12,683 bases of DNA from Flavobacteriaceae bacterium. GTDB taxonomy: Bacteria; Bacteroidota; Bacteroidia; Flavobacteriales; Flavobacteriaceae. The DNA is taken from the NCBI GenBank assembly GCA_019752245.1, contig JAIEMH010000232.1, positions 1 through 12,683 of the forward strand. Direction: 5' to 3'. The notes below the pieces were generated by a model. The model saw only the letters and a program-made list of their open reading frames with translations. It made no database searches and was not told the DNA's origin. Position 1 is the first letter of the stretch, and each line of letters starts with the position of its first letter. Below are positions 6,278-12,683 of this stretch, piece after piece. The translations under genes were made by a program, and so were the position numbers.

Positions 6278-7888
6278 TTACTTTTTATTTTTCACCATTG
6301 CGGCTACAAAGCTAACAAAAATTGGCTGTGGATTGGCAACGGTACTTTTATATTCTGGATGGTACTGCACGCCGATAAAAAATGGATGATTTTTTATTTC
6401 TACAATTTCTACCAAGCCAGTGTCTGGATTGATACCAGAACTTATTAATCCGGCTTTTTCTAATTGTTCAGCATACTTGTTGTTGTACTCATATCTATGA
6501 CGATGGCGCTCTTGAATTTGTGTTTTACCATAAACTTGGTGTGCCAAAGTGGTTTCTTTAAGGTCGCATTTCCAAGAACCAAGGCGCATTGTTCCGCCTT
6601 TGTCGGTTATGGTTTTTTGTTCTTCCATTAAATCAATTACCGGATTTGTGGTATTTGGATTCATTTCGGTTGAATTGGCGTCTTTTAAATTTAGAACATT
6701 TCTAGCAAATTCGATAACTGCCATTTGCATTCCGAGACATATTCCGAAAAAAGGAAGGTTGTTTTCACGAGCATAACGAACGGCTTCGATTTTTCCTTCG
6801 ATTCCTCTTTCTCCAAAACCTGGTGCTACAAGAATTCCGTCGATTCCGTTTAATTTTTCAGCAACATTTTCACTATCAATATATTCTGAATGAATGCTGA
6901 TGATATTCACTTTTGTTTCATTGGATGCACCGGCGTGAATAAATGCTTCAAGAATTGATTTGTATGAATCTTGTAATTCTACATATTTTCCAATCAAACC
7001 AACATTAATGGTGTGTTTTGGATGTTTTAATCGGTGAAGAAAAGTGTTCCAATTTTTTAAATCGGGTGCTGCTTTTTTTGGTAAATTTAATTTTTTTAAA
7101 GCCACAACATCCAATCCTTCTTCAAGCATCAATAAAGGGACTTCATATATTGTAGAAGCGTCGATGGATTGAATAACAGCTTCGCGTTTTACATTACAAA
7201 ACAAAGCTAATTTTTGGCGAATTTCGTCTGACAATTCGTGTTCGGTTCTACAAACTAAAATATCTGCTTTGATACCGCTTTCCATCAATGTTTTTACTGA
7301 ATGTTGGGTTGGTTTGGTTTTTAATTCTCCAGCTGCAGCCAAATAAGGAACTAGCGTTAAATGAATTACAATTCCGTTATTTTCACCTAATTCCCATACC
7401 AATTGACGTACTGATTCTATGTATGGTAATGATTCAATATCACCAACAGTTCCGCCAATTTCAGTAATTATAATATCAAAATCGCCAGAATTACCTAGCA
7501 ATTGCATGCGTTCTTTAATTTCGTTAGTGATGTGAGGAACAACTTGAACTGTTTTCCCTAAAAATTCGCCACGACGTTCTTTTTCTATCACCGAAAGATA
7601 AACTCTTCCTGTAGTTACATTATTTGCTTGCGATGTTGGAACGTTTAAAAATCTTTCGTAGTGACCTAAATCCAAATCGGTTTCTGCACCATCATCAGTA
7701 ACATAACATTCGCCATGTTCATACGGATTCATAGTTCCCGGATCTACATTTAGATAAGGATCAAATTTTTGAATTGTAGTTCTGTAACCTCTAGCTTGTA
7801 ATAATTTTGCCAAAGACGCAGCGATAATTCCTTTACCTAAAGAAGAAGTCACACCGCCAGTAACAAAAATGTATTTCGTTGGATTCAT
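6278..7888 (-). CDS. pyrG: CTP synthase (glutamine hydrolysing)
   Basis: The protein has 536 residues, the standard PyrG length. It aminates UTP to CTP using ATP and ammonia from glutamine, the last step of de novo CTP synthesis, in the cytosol. The N-terminal amidoligase domain begins KYIFVTGGVTSSLGKG (5-20) with its P-loop and continues KFDPYLNVDPGTMNPYEHGE (41-60). The C-terminal class I glutamine amidotransferase domain has the nucleophile Cys384 in FGICLGMQ (381-388) and its His510/Glu512 partners in GVQYHPE (506-512). All catalytic residues are intact. The start is canonical for the family. Upstream lie a -7 box at 8000-7993 and a leader of about 100 bases with heptamer repeats and a hairpin 14 bases before the ATG, which may control translation or mRNA stability. 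yidC follows on the same strand. Confidence 0.98.
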   Translation of the reverse strand: MNPTKYIFVTGGVTSSLGKGIIAASLAKLLQARGYRTTIQKFDPYLNVDPGTMNPYEHGECYVTDDGAETDLDLGHYERFLNVPTSQANNVTTGRVYLSVIEKERRGEFLGKTVQVVPHITNEIKERMQLLGNSGDFDIIITEIGGTVGDIESLPYIESVRQLVWELGENNGIVIHLTLVPYLAAAGELKTKPTQHSVKTLMESGIKADILVCRTEHELSDEIRQKLALFCNVKREAVIQSIDASTIYEVPLLMLEEGLDVVALKKLNLPKKAAPDLKNWNTFLHRLKHPKHTINVGLIGKYVELQDSYKSILEAFIHAGASNETKVNIISIHSEYIDSENVAEKLNGIDGILVAPGFGERGIEGKIEAVRYARENNLPFFGICLGMQMAVIEFARNVLNLKDANSTEMNPNTTNPVIDLMEEQKTITDKGGTMRLGSWKCDLKETTLAHQVYGKTQIQERHRHRYEYNNKYAEQLEKAGLISSGINPDTGLVEIVEIKNHPFFIGVQYHPEYKSTVANPQPIFVSFVAAMVKNKK

Positions 7889-7901
7889 TGTTTTTTTTTT
7901 A

Positions 7902-7921
7902 GGACAAGCATTTACTTGTCC
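7902..7921 (-). promoter_or_regulatory. Hairpin in the pyrG 5' leader
   Basis: A perfect 7-bp stem (GGACAAG at 7921-7915 with CTTGTCC at 7908-7902) has a 6-base loop. A run of ten A on the mRNA separates it from the pyrG ATG. It is not followed by a T-run in the mRNA sense, so it is not a terminator for this transcript. A role in initiation or stability is inferred. Confidence 0.5.
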
Positions 7922-7936
7922 GTACTTGTTGTGTTG

Positions 7937-7964
7937 TTGTTTGTTGTTTGTTGTTTGTTGTTTG
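7937..7964. repeat. Heptamer tandem repeat in the pyrG leader
   Basis: TTGTTTG is repeated exactly four times, flanked by further TTG triplets on both sides. In the pyrG mRNA this reads as a CAA-rich, poorly structured stretch just upstream of the leader hairpin. Such a tract can change copy number by slippage. Confidence 0.85.
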
Positions 7965-7992
7965 TTGTTGTTTTTTATTGTAAAAAACGATG

Positions 7993-8000
7993 CAAAAGTA
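7993..8000 (-). promoter_or_regulatory. -7 promoter box of pyrG
   Basis: TACTTTTG on the minus strand matches TAnnTTTG exactly and lies 104 bases before the pyrG ATG. No clear TTG is present at the usual -33 distance. The surrounding 11 bases (7991-8001) are identical to those at the guaA start. Confidence 0.5.
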
Positions 8001-8012
8001 CGATTTAAATTG

Positions 8013-8044
8013 GATTGTTAGATTGTTAGATACTTAGATTTTTA
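8013..8044. repeat. Degenerate octamer tandem repeat upstream of pyrG
   Basis: Four consecutive 8-base units fit GATNNTTA: GATTGTTA twice, then GATACTTA and GATTTTTA. They lie 12 bases upstream of the pyrG -7 box, where a -33 element would be. Related inverted sequence (TCTAACC, ATCTAATAATC) lies at about 8065-8092, so the block is roughly an inverted pair around an A-rich centre. Confidence 0.7.
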
Positions 8045-8092
8045 GAAAAAAAAGAAGCCAGTAGTCTAACCTATCTAAATCAGTCAAAAAAT

Positions 8093-8329
8093 CTAATAAT
8101 CATTTTTTGGATATTGTTTTTTAATGTTGCGAATTAACTCTTCTAATCCGTTTAATTTTAATTCATAAACGAGTTTAAGTTGTTCGCCAAGTTGACCATT
8201 TGGTAGACGATTGTTGTGCAACCAAACCATATAATATTCGGGTAAATCGATGAGATATTTGCCTTCATATTTACCATAAGGCATTTTGGTATGTGCTAAT
8301 TTTATAAGAGATTTTTGTTGGTCGTCCAT
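8093..8329 (-). CDS. DUF3820 family small protein
   Basis: This 78-residue protein has the full DUF3820 pattern: KMPYGKYEGKYLIDLPEYYM (15-34), W36, and L-P-x-G-x-L-G-x-Q-L (42-51), ending in a helix rich in L/E (YELKLNGLEELI). It has no signal peptide or membrane segment, so it is probably cytosolic. The family has no established function; a 'quorum-sensing-regulated virulence factor' name circulates from one homologue and should not be taken as function here. It lies between osmC (85 bases upstream) and pyrG (204 bases downstream) on the same strand. No promoter box is evident in its upstream gap, so cotranscription with osmC is possible. Confidence 0.85.
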   Translation of the reverse strand: MDDQQKSLIKLAHTKMPYGKYEGKYLIDLPEYYMVWLHNNRLPNGQLGEQLKLVYELKLNGLEELIRNIKKQYPKNDY

Positions 8330-8338
8330 TTAAGAAGA

Positions 8339-8414
8339 GAATAGATTAAAGACAATAGAATATAGACCTTTTAAGAACATCTATATTCTATGTTCTATTT
8401 TCTTTATTCTAGAT
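8339..8414. repeat. Facing arms of degenerate heptamer repeats between osmC and the DUF3820 gene
   Basis: The left arm (8339-8366) has four 7-base units ending in AGA: GAATAGA, TTAAAGA, CAATAGA, ATATAGA. The right arm (8382-8409) has four units ending in TTC: TATATTC, TATGTTC, TATTTTC, TTTATTC. The inner parts pair perfectly over 12 bp (8355-8366 with 8380-8391) around a 13-base loop. It could fold as a hairpin in mRNA, but no T-run follows on the minus strand, so termination is doubtful. Confidence 0.7.
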
Positions 8415-8819
8415 TTATTTCCAATTAAAAACGATTTCTTTTTTGATATCTGGATGCAAACTAAAATGCACTGGACAAGTCATTCCTGTTCGTTCTAAAA
8501 TGGTTTTGGTTTTATCATCAGCTTCCAAGTTCATTTGAAAAGTAATGTGAATTTCAGAAATTCTCCTTGGTTCGGCAGCCATAACTTTAGTCACTTCGGC
8601 AGTTGACCCAGAAAAATCTACACCCAAATCTCTTGCTTTAATTCCCATAACGGTTAACATGCAAGTTGCCAAAGAATTTGCAACCATATCTGTTGGAGAA
8701 AATGCTTCACCTTTGCCGTTATTATCAATTGGTGCATCGGTAATAATTTCGGTTCCAGATTGCAAATGAATTGATGAAGTTCTTAATTCTCCTAAATAAG
8801 TTACTTTTGAAGTTGCCAT
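8415..8819 (-). CDS. OsmC family protein
   Basis: This 134-residue cytosolic protein has the OsmC/Ohr fold pattern. The central helix SPTDMVANSLATCMLTVMGI (41-60) carries Cys53 and the second conserved cysteine is Cys115 in TCPVHFSLHPD (114-124), both expected for the thiol-peroxidase pair. OsmC and Ohr proteins reduce organic hydroperoxides; the YhfA-like branch, which this resembles in length and in the SP-x-D-M-V-x-x-S-L-x-x-C motif, is less well defined. Its ATG overlaps the stop codon of the LysM protein gene by one base (TAATG, 8821-8817), implying translational coupling. Peroxidase activity is inferred from the family, not shown. Confidence 0.92.
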   Translation of the reverse strand: MATSKVTYLGELRTSSIHLQSGTEIITDAPIDNNGKGEAFSPTDMVANSLATCMLTVMGIKARDLGVDFSGSTAEVTKVMAAEPRRISEIHITFQMNLEADDKTKTILERTGMTCPVHFSLHPDIKKEIVFNWK

Positions 8820-10756
8820 TATTCTGCTTGTTTTATTGTTAAATCTTCGTCGTAGTATAAAATATAAATTCCGTTATTGGCATAACCGCCAGAAATTTTC
8901 TTGGCATAGTCAAACTTACTTTCTACTTGTTCTGTTGCGGCGTCATTGATAGTTTCTTCAAATGATTTGTCTTGTGCCAATCGCAACATGGTGTCAAACG
9001 TTACATCAAATCCACGAACTGCATATTGATTTGGGAAAATTTTGTTTTTCTTTTTGTAAGCGCGTTCAAATTGTTGTGCCGCTTCGGTATCATTATCTTT
9101 AGTGATTGATGGATAAGCCATTTTTAATTTGGTTAAACGCGACAATGCAATTTCTTCAAAATCTAATGTTTCGTTAGGCTCTAAGATTACTAATTGCACT
9201 TGATACTCTTTCATAGCATTTTGCATGGTAGAAGTAGTTGTGAAAATAGTTCCAGTTTTTTCAGAAACCATAACTACATAATTCATTTTATCTTTTACAA
9301 AATACTTTTTGATGCTGTCTGCCACAAATCCTCCTTTATCAGACAATCCTATGATTTTTACGTCTTTCTGATACTCTTGAATGTATTGTTTTATTGTTGC
9401 TTTTTTAGGATCAATAACACCAATTATGTTTCCGTTTTTGGCATGCATATAATCAAACATTGCGTTTTTAATGGCATCGTTTTGAGGCATCGATTGGTAT
9501 AAATTTTTATACGATTTTCCATCGTCTTTAGACAAAGGAGAAATTACTGGAATATTTTTACTTTCTAAAGCACTAGCAACTTTCTCAACATTTACTTGAT
9601 AAAACGGACCGATAACTGCATCAGTCGAACTGAAATTTTCACTTGAAATTACAGCTAAAGCATTTGTTGAGTTTTTAGTTTCTTGCGAATCGTAAATTTT
9701 AATATCGATGTTCATCCCTAAAACTTTAGCCGAATCTATTGCCATTAATGCACCCGAATAGAAATCTAAAGTCATGTTTAAGAACTTATCTTTCTTCAAT
9801 CGTTCGGATATGGAAGTAATGGTATCGCTTTGTATTTTGGAAGCGTTGAAAGGCAGAAACAAAACCAATTCTTTTCTTTTTTGAGAAGCGATAGATTTGG
9901 ATAAATCCTTCAAACTGTTCTTGGTTTCTTTAGAAAAAGAGAGATTTGCAGGAACTTTTAGTACCATTCCTTCTTTTACACCTTCTTTCAAATCGGGATT
10001 TAAACCAATTAATGCAGCTTCAGACAAATTGAAAAGATGTGTCAAACTGTATAAAGTTTCACCAGATTTTACGGTGTATTCAAGTAAATCAATTGCCTTA
10101 GGTTTAGGTTTTACTTCCTCAACAACCTCTTTTGTAGCAACAGAAGTTGAATTGTTTTTAGAAATTTTCAATTGAAATCCAACAGGAAGATTTTCTTTAA
10201 TTTCAGGATTTTGCTTTTCTAATTCTTCTACTGAAATTCCGTATTTGGTTGCAATTCCGTATTTAGTTTCTTTGGGTTGCACTTCATGAACAGAATACAT
10301 TTTAGTTCCCGGAGCCATTTTTGGCGGATTTTCATATTTGATAATTTTCAAAACCTGCCCAGGTTGCAAACCATCTGTTTTTAAAAACGGATTAGCTTCT
10401 TCCAAATTATCAATTGAAACGTCATATTTTTTTGCAATACTATATAAAGTTTCTTTCGCTACTACTTCATGAGTTTTATCTGATGAATTTGTGGTTGTTG
10501 ATGGTTTAGCTTTTGGTTTTACGTCAGTTTTAACTTCAACTTTACCAATACTTTTAGGAATTAATAAAACAGAATTTGGTTGAATTCCGTTTTGAGAATC
10601 AGGATTTAACTTATAGATATCGTAAGGTGTAACCTTATATTTTTGAGCTATTTGAACCACGGTTTCACCTTTAGCTACAGTATGTTTGGTATAATTCTGC
10701 CCAAAAACAGTAGTTGTAAAAACCAAAACCAAAATGTAAACAACTCTTTTAAACAT
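8819..10756 (-). CDS. Exported LysM protein with periplasmic-binding-like domain
   Basis: The protein has 645 residues. A signal peptide (1-19, ending VFG before QN) is followed by four LysM domains at about 24-68, 95-139, 154-200 and 225-270, each with a YTV/HTV...GET...IA-x-KY-x-V/I...L...NP...G...L-x-I core and joined by Lys/Pro-rich linkers. LysM binds the GlcNAc backbone of peptidoglycan. Residues about 297-640 resemble a type I periplasmic-binding fold (LVLFLPFNASKI, AVIGPFYQVNVEKVASALES, IPVISPLSKDD), as in LysM proteins annotated as amino-acid-type ABC substrate-binding proteins. No permease or ATPase gene is nearby, so a transport role is unsupported; a cell-wall-anchored sensor or scaffold is an alternative. 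It starts 50 bases after guaA and its stop overlaps the osmC start. No catalytic hydrolase motif is seen. Confidence 0.9.
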   Translation of the reverse strand: MFKRVVYILVLVFTTTVFGQNYTKHTVAKGETVVQIAQKYKVTPYDIYKLNPDSQNGIQPNSVLLIPKSIGKVEVKTDVKPKAKPSTTTNSSDKTHEVVAKETLYSIAKKYDVSIDNLEEANPFLKTDGLQPGQVLKIIKYENPPKMAPGTKMYSVHEVQPKETKYGIATKYGISVEELEKQNPEIKENLPVGFQLKISKNNSTSVATKEVVEEVKPKPKAIDLLEYTVKSGETLYSLTHLFNLSEAALIGLNPDLKEGVKEGMVLKVPANLSFSKETKNSLKDLSKSIASQKRKELVLFLPFNASKIQSDTITSISERLKKDKFLNMTLDFYSGALMAIDSAKVLGMNIDIKIYDSQETKNSTNALAVISSENFSSTDAVIGPFYQVNVEKVASALESKNIPVISPLSKDDGKSYKNLYQSMPQNDAIKNAMFDYMHAKNGNIIGVIDPKKATIKQYIQEYQKDVKIIGLSDKGGFVADSIKKYFVKDKMNYVVMVSEKTGTIFTTTSTMQNAMKEYQVQLVILEPNETLDFEEIALSRLTKLKMAYPSITKDNDTEAAQQFERAYKKKNKIFPNQYAVRGFDVTFDTMLRLAQDKSFEETINDAATEQVESKFDYAKKISGGYANNGIYILYYDEDLTIKQAE

Positions 10757-10773
10757 ATCTTTTAATTTATTTC

Positions 10774-10801
10774 AAATTCAAACTGAGAACTGCAAACTGC
10801 T
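10774..10801. repeat. Degenerate heptamer repeat between guaA and the LysM gene
   Basis: AAATTCA, AACTGAG, AACTGCA and AACTGCT run in register, followed by AACTTTT, which enters the guaA stop codon. The three middle units fit AACTGNN. It fills most of the 50-base spacer. No promoter box is evident, so the two genes are probably cotranscribed. Confidence 0.65.
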
Positions 10802-10806
10802 AACTT

Positions 10807-12336
10807 TTACTCCCACTCAATAGTTGCTGGTGGTTTAGAGCTAATATCATATACAACTCTATTCACACCTTTCACTTTATTGATGATTTCGTTTGAGATT
10901 TTCATCAAAAACTCATATGGTAAATGCACCCAATCAGCCGTCATTCCATCGGTAGATTCTACTGCTCTAAGTGCTACTACTTTTTCGTAAGTACGCTCAT
11001 CGCCCATTACTCCTACACTATTTACTGGTAGCAAAATTGCTCCTGCTTGCCAAACTTTATCGTACAATCCGTGTTCTTTTAATCCGTTTATGAAAACTGC
11101 ATCAACTTCTTGCAAGATACGTACTTTCTCTGGTGTAATATCACCTAGTATTCTAATTGATAATCCTGGACCAGGAAAAGGATGTCTTCCTAACAATTCA
11201 GGATCAATTCCTAATGTCGCTCCAACTCTTCTAACCTCATCTTTAAATAACATTCTAAGAGGTTCTACAATTTTCAATTTCATAAAATCGGGCAAACCGC
11301 CAACATTATGATGTGATTTTATTGTAGCACTCGGACCTTTAACTGAAATCGATTCAATAACATCTGGATAAATTGTTCCTTGTGCCAACCAAGTGACATC
11401 TTCTATTTTGTGCGCTTCATCATCAAAAACTTCGATAAAGGCATTACCAATAATTTTACGTTTCGTTTCTGGATCATCAACTCCAGCCAATGCATCCAAA
11501 AAACGTGCCGAAGCATCAACACCTTTCACATTTAATCCCATTCCTTTATATTGTTCAAGAACGCTTTCAAATTCGTTTTTGCGCAATAAACCATTATTAA
11601 CGAAGATACAATATAGGTTTGCTCCAATGGCTTTGTGCAATAAAACTGCTGCTACAGTAGAATCTACTCCACCAGAAAGTCCTAAAACTACTTTATCATT
11701 TCCAACTTTTTCTTGCAAATCTTTAACACAATCATCGACAAAAGCATTTGGAGTAAAATTTTGAGGAACTTCGGCAATTTTTACCAAGAAATTCTCAAGC
11801 ATTTGTTTCCCATGAGTAGAATGGTAAACTTCTGGATGAAACTGAATGGCGTAAGTTGTTTCGCCTTCAATTTTGTAAGCTGCATTTTCTACGTCGTTGG
11901 TACTTGCCAGTTTTACACCGTTGGTTGGTAAATGTTTAATGGTGTCACTGTGGCTCATCCAAACCTGTGAATTTAGGTTTACATTTTCGAAGAAAACTTC
12001 GTCTTGTTTGATGTAAGACAAGTTCGCCCTACCGTATTCTCTAATGTTGGAAGCCGCAACTTCACCACCAGAAAAATGGGCCAAATATTGCGCTCCATAA
12101 CACACGGCAAGTAATGGCATTTTGCCACGAATGTGTGATAAATCGATCTGCAAAGCATCTTCAGCGCGCACCGAGTAAGGGCTTCCGCCAAGGATAACCG
12201 CTTTGTAAGACGATAAATCAGTTGGATAATTGTTGTAAGGAAAAATTTCGCAGAATATATTTAATTCGCGAACGCGGCGTGCAATAAGTTGTGTGTATTG
12301 CGATCCGAAATCTAAAATAAGTACGTTGTGTTGCAT
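10807..12336 (-). CDS. guaA: GMP synthase (glutamine hydrolysing)
   Basis: The protein has 509 residues from the chosen start. It aminates XMP to GMP with ATP and glutamine, in the cytosol. The class I glutamine amidotransferase domain (about 1-190) has nucleophile Cys79 in LLAVCYGAQ (75-83) and His167/Glu169 in IQFHPEV (164-170). The ATP pyrophosphatase domain has the PP-loop SGGVDS (221-226). The C-terminal dimerisation domain carries RHPFPGPGLSIRILGD (384-399) and ends PPATIEWE. All key residues are present. An in-frame ATG at 12381 would add 15 residues, but the family begins at MQHNVLILDFGSQY and a perfect -7 box (12347-12340) lies inside the extension, so 12336 is preferred. That box ends three bases before the ATG, suggesting a leaderless or nearly leaderless mRNA. 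It is the first gene of the guaA - LysM - osmC run. Confidence 0.97.
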   Translation of the reverse strand: MQHNVLILDFGSQYTQLIARRVRELNIFCEIFPYNNYPTDLSSYKAVILGGSPYSVRAEDALQIDLSHIRGKMPLLAVCYGAQYLAHFSGGEVAASNIREYGRANLSYIKQDEVFFENVNLNSQVWMSHSDTIKHLPTNGVKLASTNDVENAAYKIEGETTYAIQFHPEVYHSTHGKQMLENFLVKIAEVPQNFTPNAFVDDCVKDLQEKVGNDKVVLGLSGGVDSTVAAVLLHKAIGANLYCIFVNNGLLRKNEFESVLEQYKGMGLNVKGVDASARFLDALAGVDDPETKRKIIGNAFIEVFDDEAHKIEDVTWLAQGTIYPDVIESISVKGPSATIKSHHNVGGLPDFMKLKIVEPLRMLFKDEVRRVGATLGIDPELLGRHPFPGPGLSIRILGDITPEKVRILQEVDAVFINGLKEHGLYDKVWQAGAILLPVNSVGVMGDERTYEKVVALRAVESTDGMTADWVHLPYEFLMKISNEIINKVKGVNRVVYDISSKPPATIEWE

Positions 12337-12339
12337 GTG

Positions 12340-12347
12340 CAAAAGTA
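12340..12347 (-). promoter_or_regulatory. -7 promoter box of guaA, adjacent to the start codon
   Basis: TACTTTTG on the minus strand matches TAnnTTTG and is followed by CAC and then the guaA ATG. No TTG lies at the usual -33 spacing; a TTT is the nearest match. The 11-base block 12338-12348 is identical to the one at the pyrG -7 box. The rest of the gap to the terminator (12349-12452) is AT-rich with nothing else recognised. Confidence 0.5.
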
Positions 12348-12452
12348 CTATTCTTGACGGAAAATAAAAACTAGAAAACAAATTTTATTTTACATCACAA
12401 AAAAAACTAGCTTATCAATTGATTTAAAAAAGAAAAGAAAAAATTTATTCAC

Positions 12453-12484
12453 AAAAAAAGACGAACTCTTACGAATTCGTCTTT
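12453..12484 (-). terminator. Rho-independent terminator of the FISUMP-like gene
   Basis: A 9-bp stem (12484-12476 with 12465-12457) has a 10-base loop and is followed on the minus strand by a T-run (complement of the A-run 12453-12459). It begins 20 bases after the stop codon at 12505 and separates this gene from guaA. Confidence 0.85.
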
Positions 12485-12504
12485 CAAAATATTTTATATT
12501 TTAA

Positions 12505-12683
12505 TTAATTTTTTACACAACGAACAGAAAGTGCACTTTTCTTAATAACACCACTTCTTACTACACCATCACTTTGATATGTTACATCTCTTGTCCAAAC
12601 TAAATCTTGATTTGCAGTTGAACTCCACCAATAAGCAACATTTCCTTTGTATTTAAAAAGATCTGTAAGAGCTGGTGTTGTAC
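12505..12683 (-). CDS. C-terminal fragment of a FISUMP-type secreted protein (5' part outside window)
   Basis: Only the last 58 residues are in the window; the start lies beyond position 12683. The visible part has NVAYWWSSTANQDLVWTRDV, then a run to SALSVRCVKN and a stop. The pattern YWSST...W.R.....SVRCVK is the C-terminal end of the 'Fibrobacter succinogenes major paralogous' (FISUMP) domain, found in exported lipoproteins and surface proteins of Bacteroidota and related to C-type-lectin/formylglycine-like folds. The function is unknown. The gene is on the same strand as guaA but is cut off from it by a terminator, so it belongs to a separate unit. The family call rests on one motif region and is likely but not certain. 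Confidence 0.72.
   Translation of the reverse strand, partial: TTPALTDLFKYKGNVAYWWSSTANQDLVWTRDVTYQSDGVVRSGVIKKSALSVRCVKN

Noticed and set aside
7937..7964. CRISPR-like regular repeat
   Set aside because: The units are 7 bases with no spacers between them, so it is a simple tandem repeat.
8355..8391. Hairpin between osmC and the DUF3820 gene as a terminator
   Set aside because: The stem is AT-only in its core apart from a few G/C pairs and no T-run follows on the minus strand; it fits a repeat better.
12337..12381. Longer guaA start adding 15 residues
   Set aside because: The family starts at MQHNVLILDFGSQY, and the extension contains a perfect -7 promoter box.

Overview
The window looks like a chromosomal segment from a low-GC member of the Bacteroidota, most likely Flavobacterium or a close relative. 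Four things suggest this. Base composition is strongly AT-rich. The -7 promoter boxes fit TAnnTTTG. Most genes lack a Shine-Dalgarno sequence. The gene set is typical of the family: a paired fasciclin (FAS1) lipoprotein, a YwqK/MORN-type protein, a FISUMP-type C-terminus, and a guaA - LysM protein - osmC - DUF3820 - pyrG - yidC run. Family and genus are inferred; no database search was possible.

Layout. Positions 1-608 (minus) hold a 5'-complete but window-truncated secreted MORN/YwqK-like protein. It shares a 167-bp divergent promoter region with the first of two FAS1 lipoproteins (776-1744 and 2039-3040, plus). These are tandem paralogues, each with two FAS1 domains, a lipobox and an acidic stretch after the cysteine that fits a surface-export signal. 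Each gene ends at its own strong hairpin terminator. The second hairpin sits between converging genes and probably also ends proC (3123-3923, minus).

From 4131 to 12336 all genes are on the minus strand and read, in transcription order, guaA (GMP synthase), a LysM/periplasmic-binding-like exported protein, an OsmC-family protein (stop and start overlap by one base), a DUF3820 protein, pyrG (CTP synthase) and yidC (membrane insertase), ending at a hairpin at 4068-4113. guaA and pyrG each carry a TACTTTTG -7 box inside an identical 11-base block. The guaA box lies only three bases before the start codon, while pyrG has a roughly 100-base leader with heptamer repeats and a hairpin. The last 179 bases hold the C-terminal end of a FISUMP-like protein with its own terminator.

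The genes combine nucleotide amidotransferases (GuaA, PyrG) with envelope functions (YidC, LysM protein, surface lipoproteins) and proline synthesis (ProC). Most of the window is ordinary core genome, and I see no CRISPR, insertion sequence, phage gene or clear defence system. The parts least explained by the genes are in the spacers: degenerate 7-8-base tandem repeats in several gaps of the guaA-pyrG cluster, a cluster of TTTGTTTA boxes and interleaved inverted repeats before the second FAS1 gene, and a possible short leader ORF with a Shine-Dalgarno sequence before proC.
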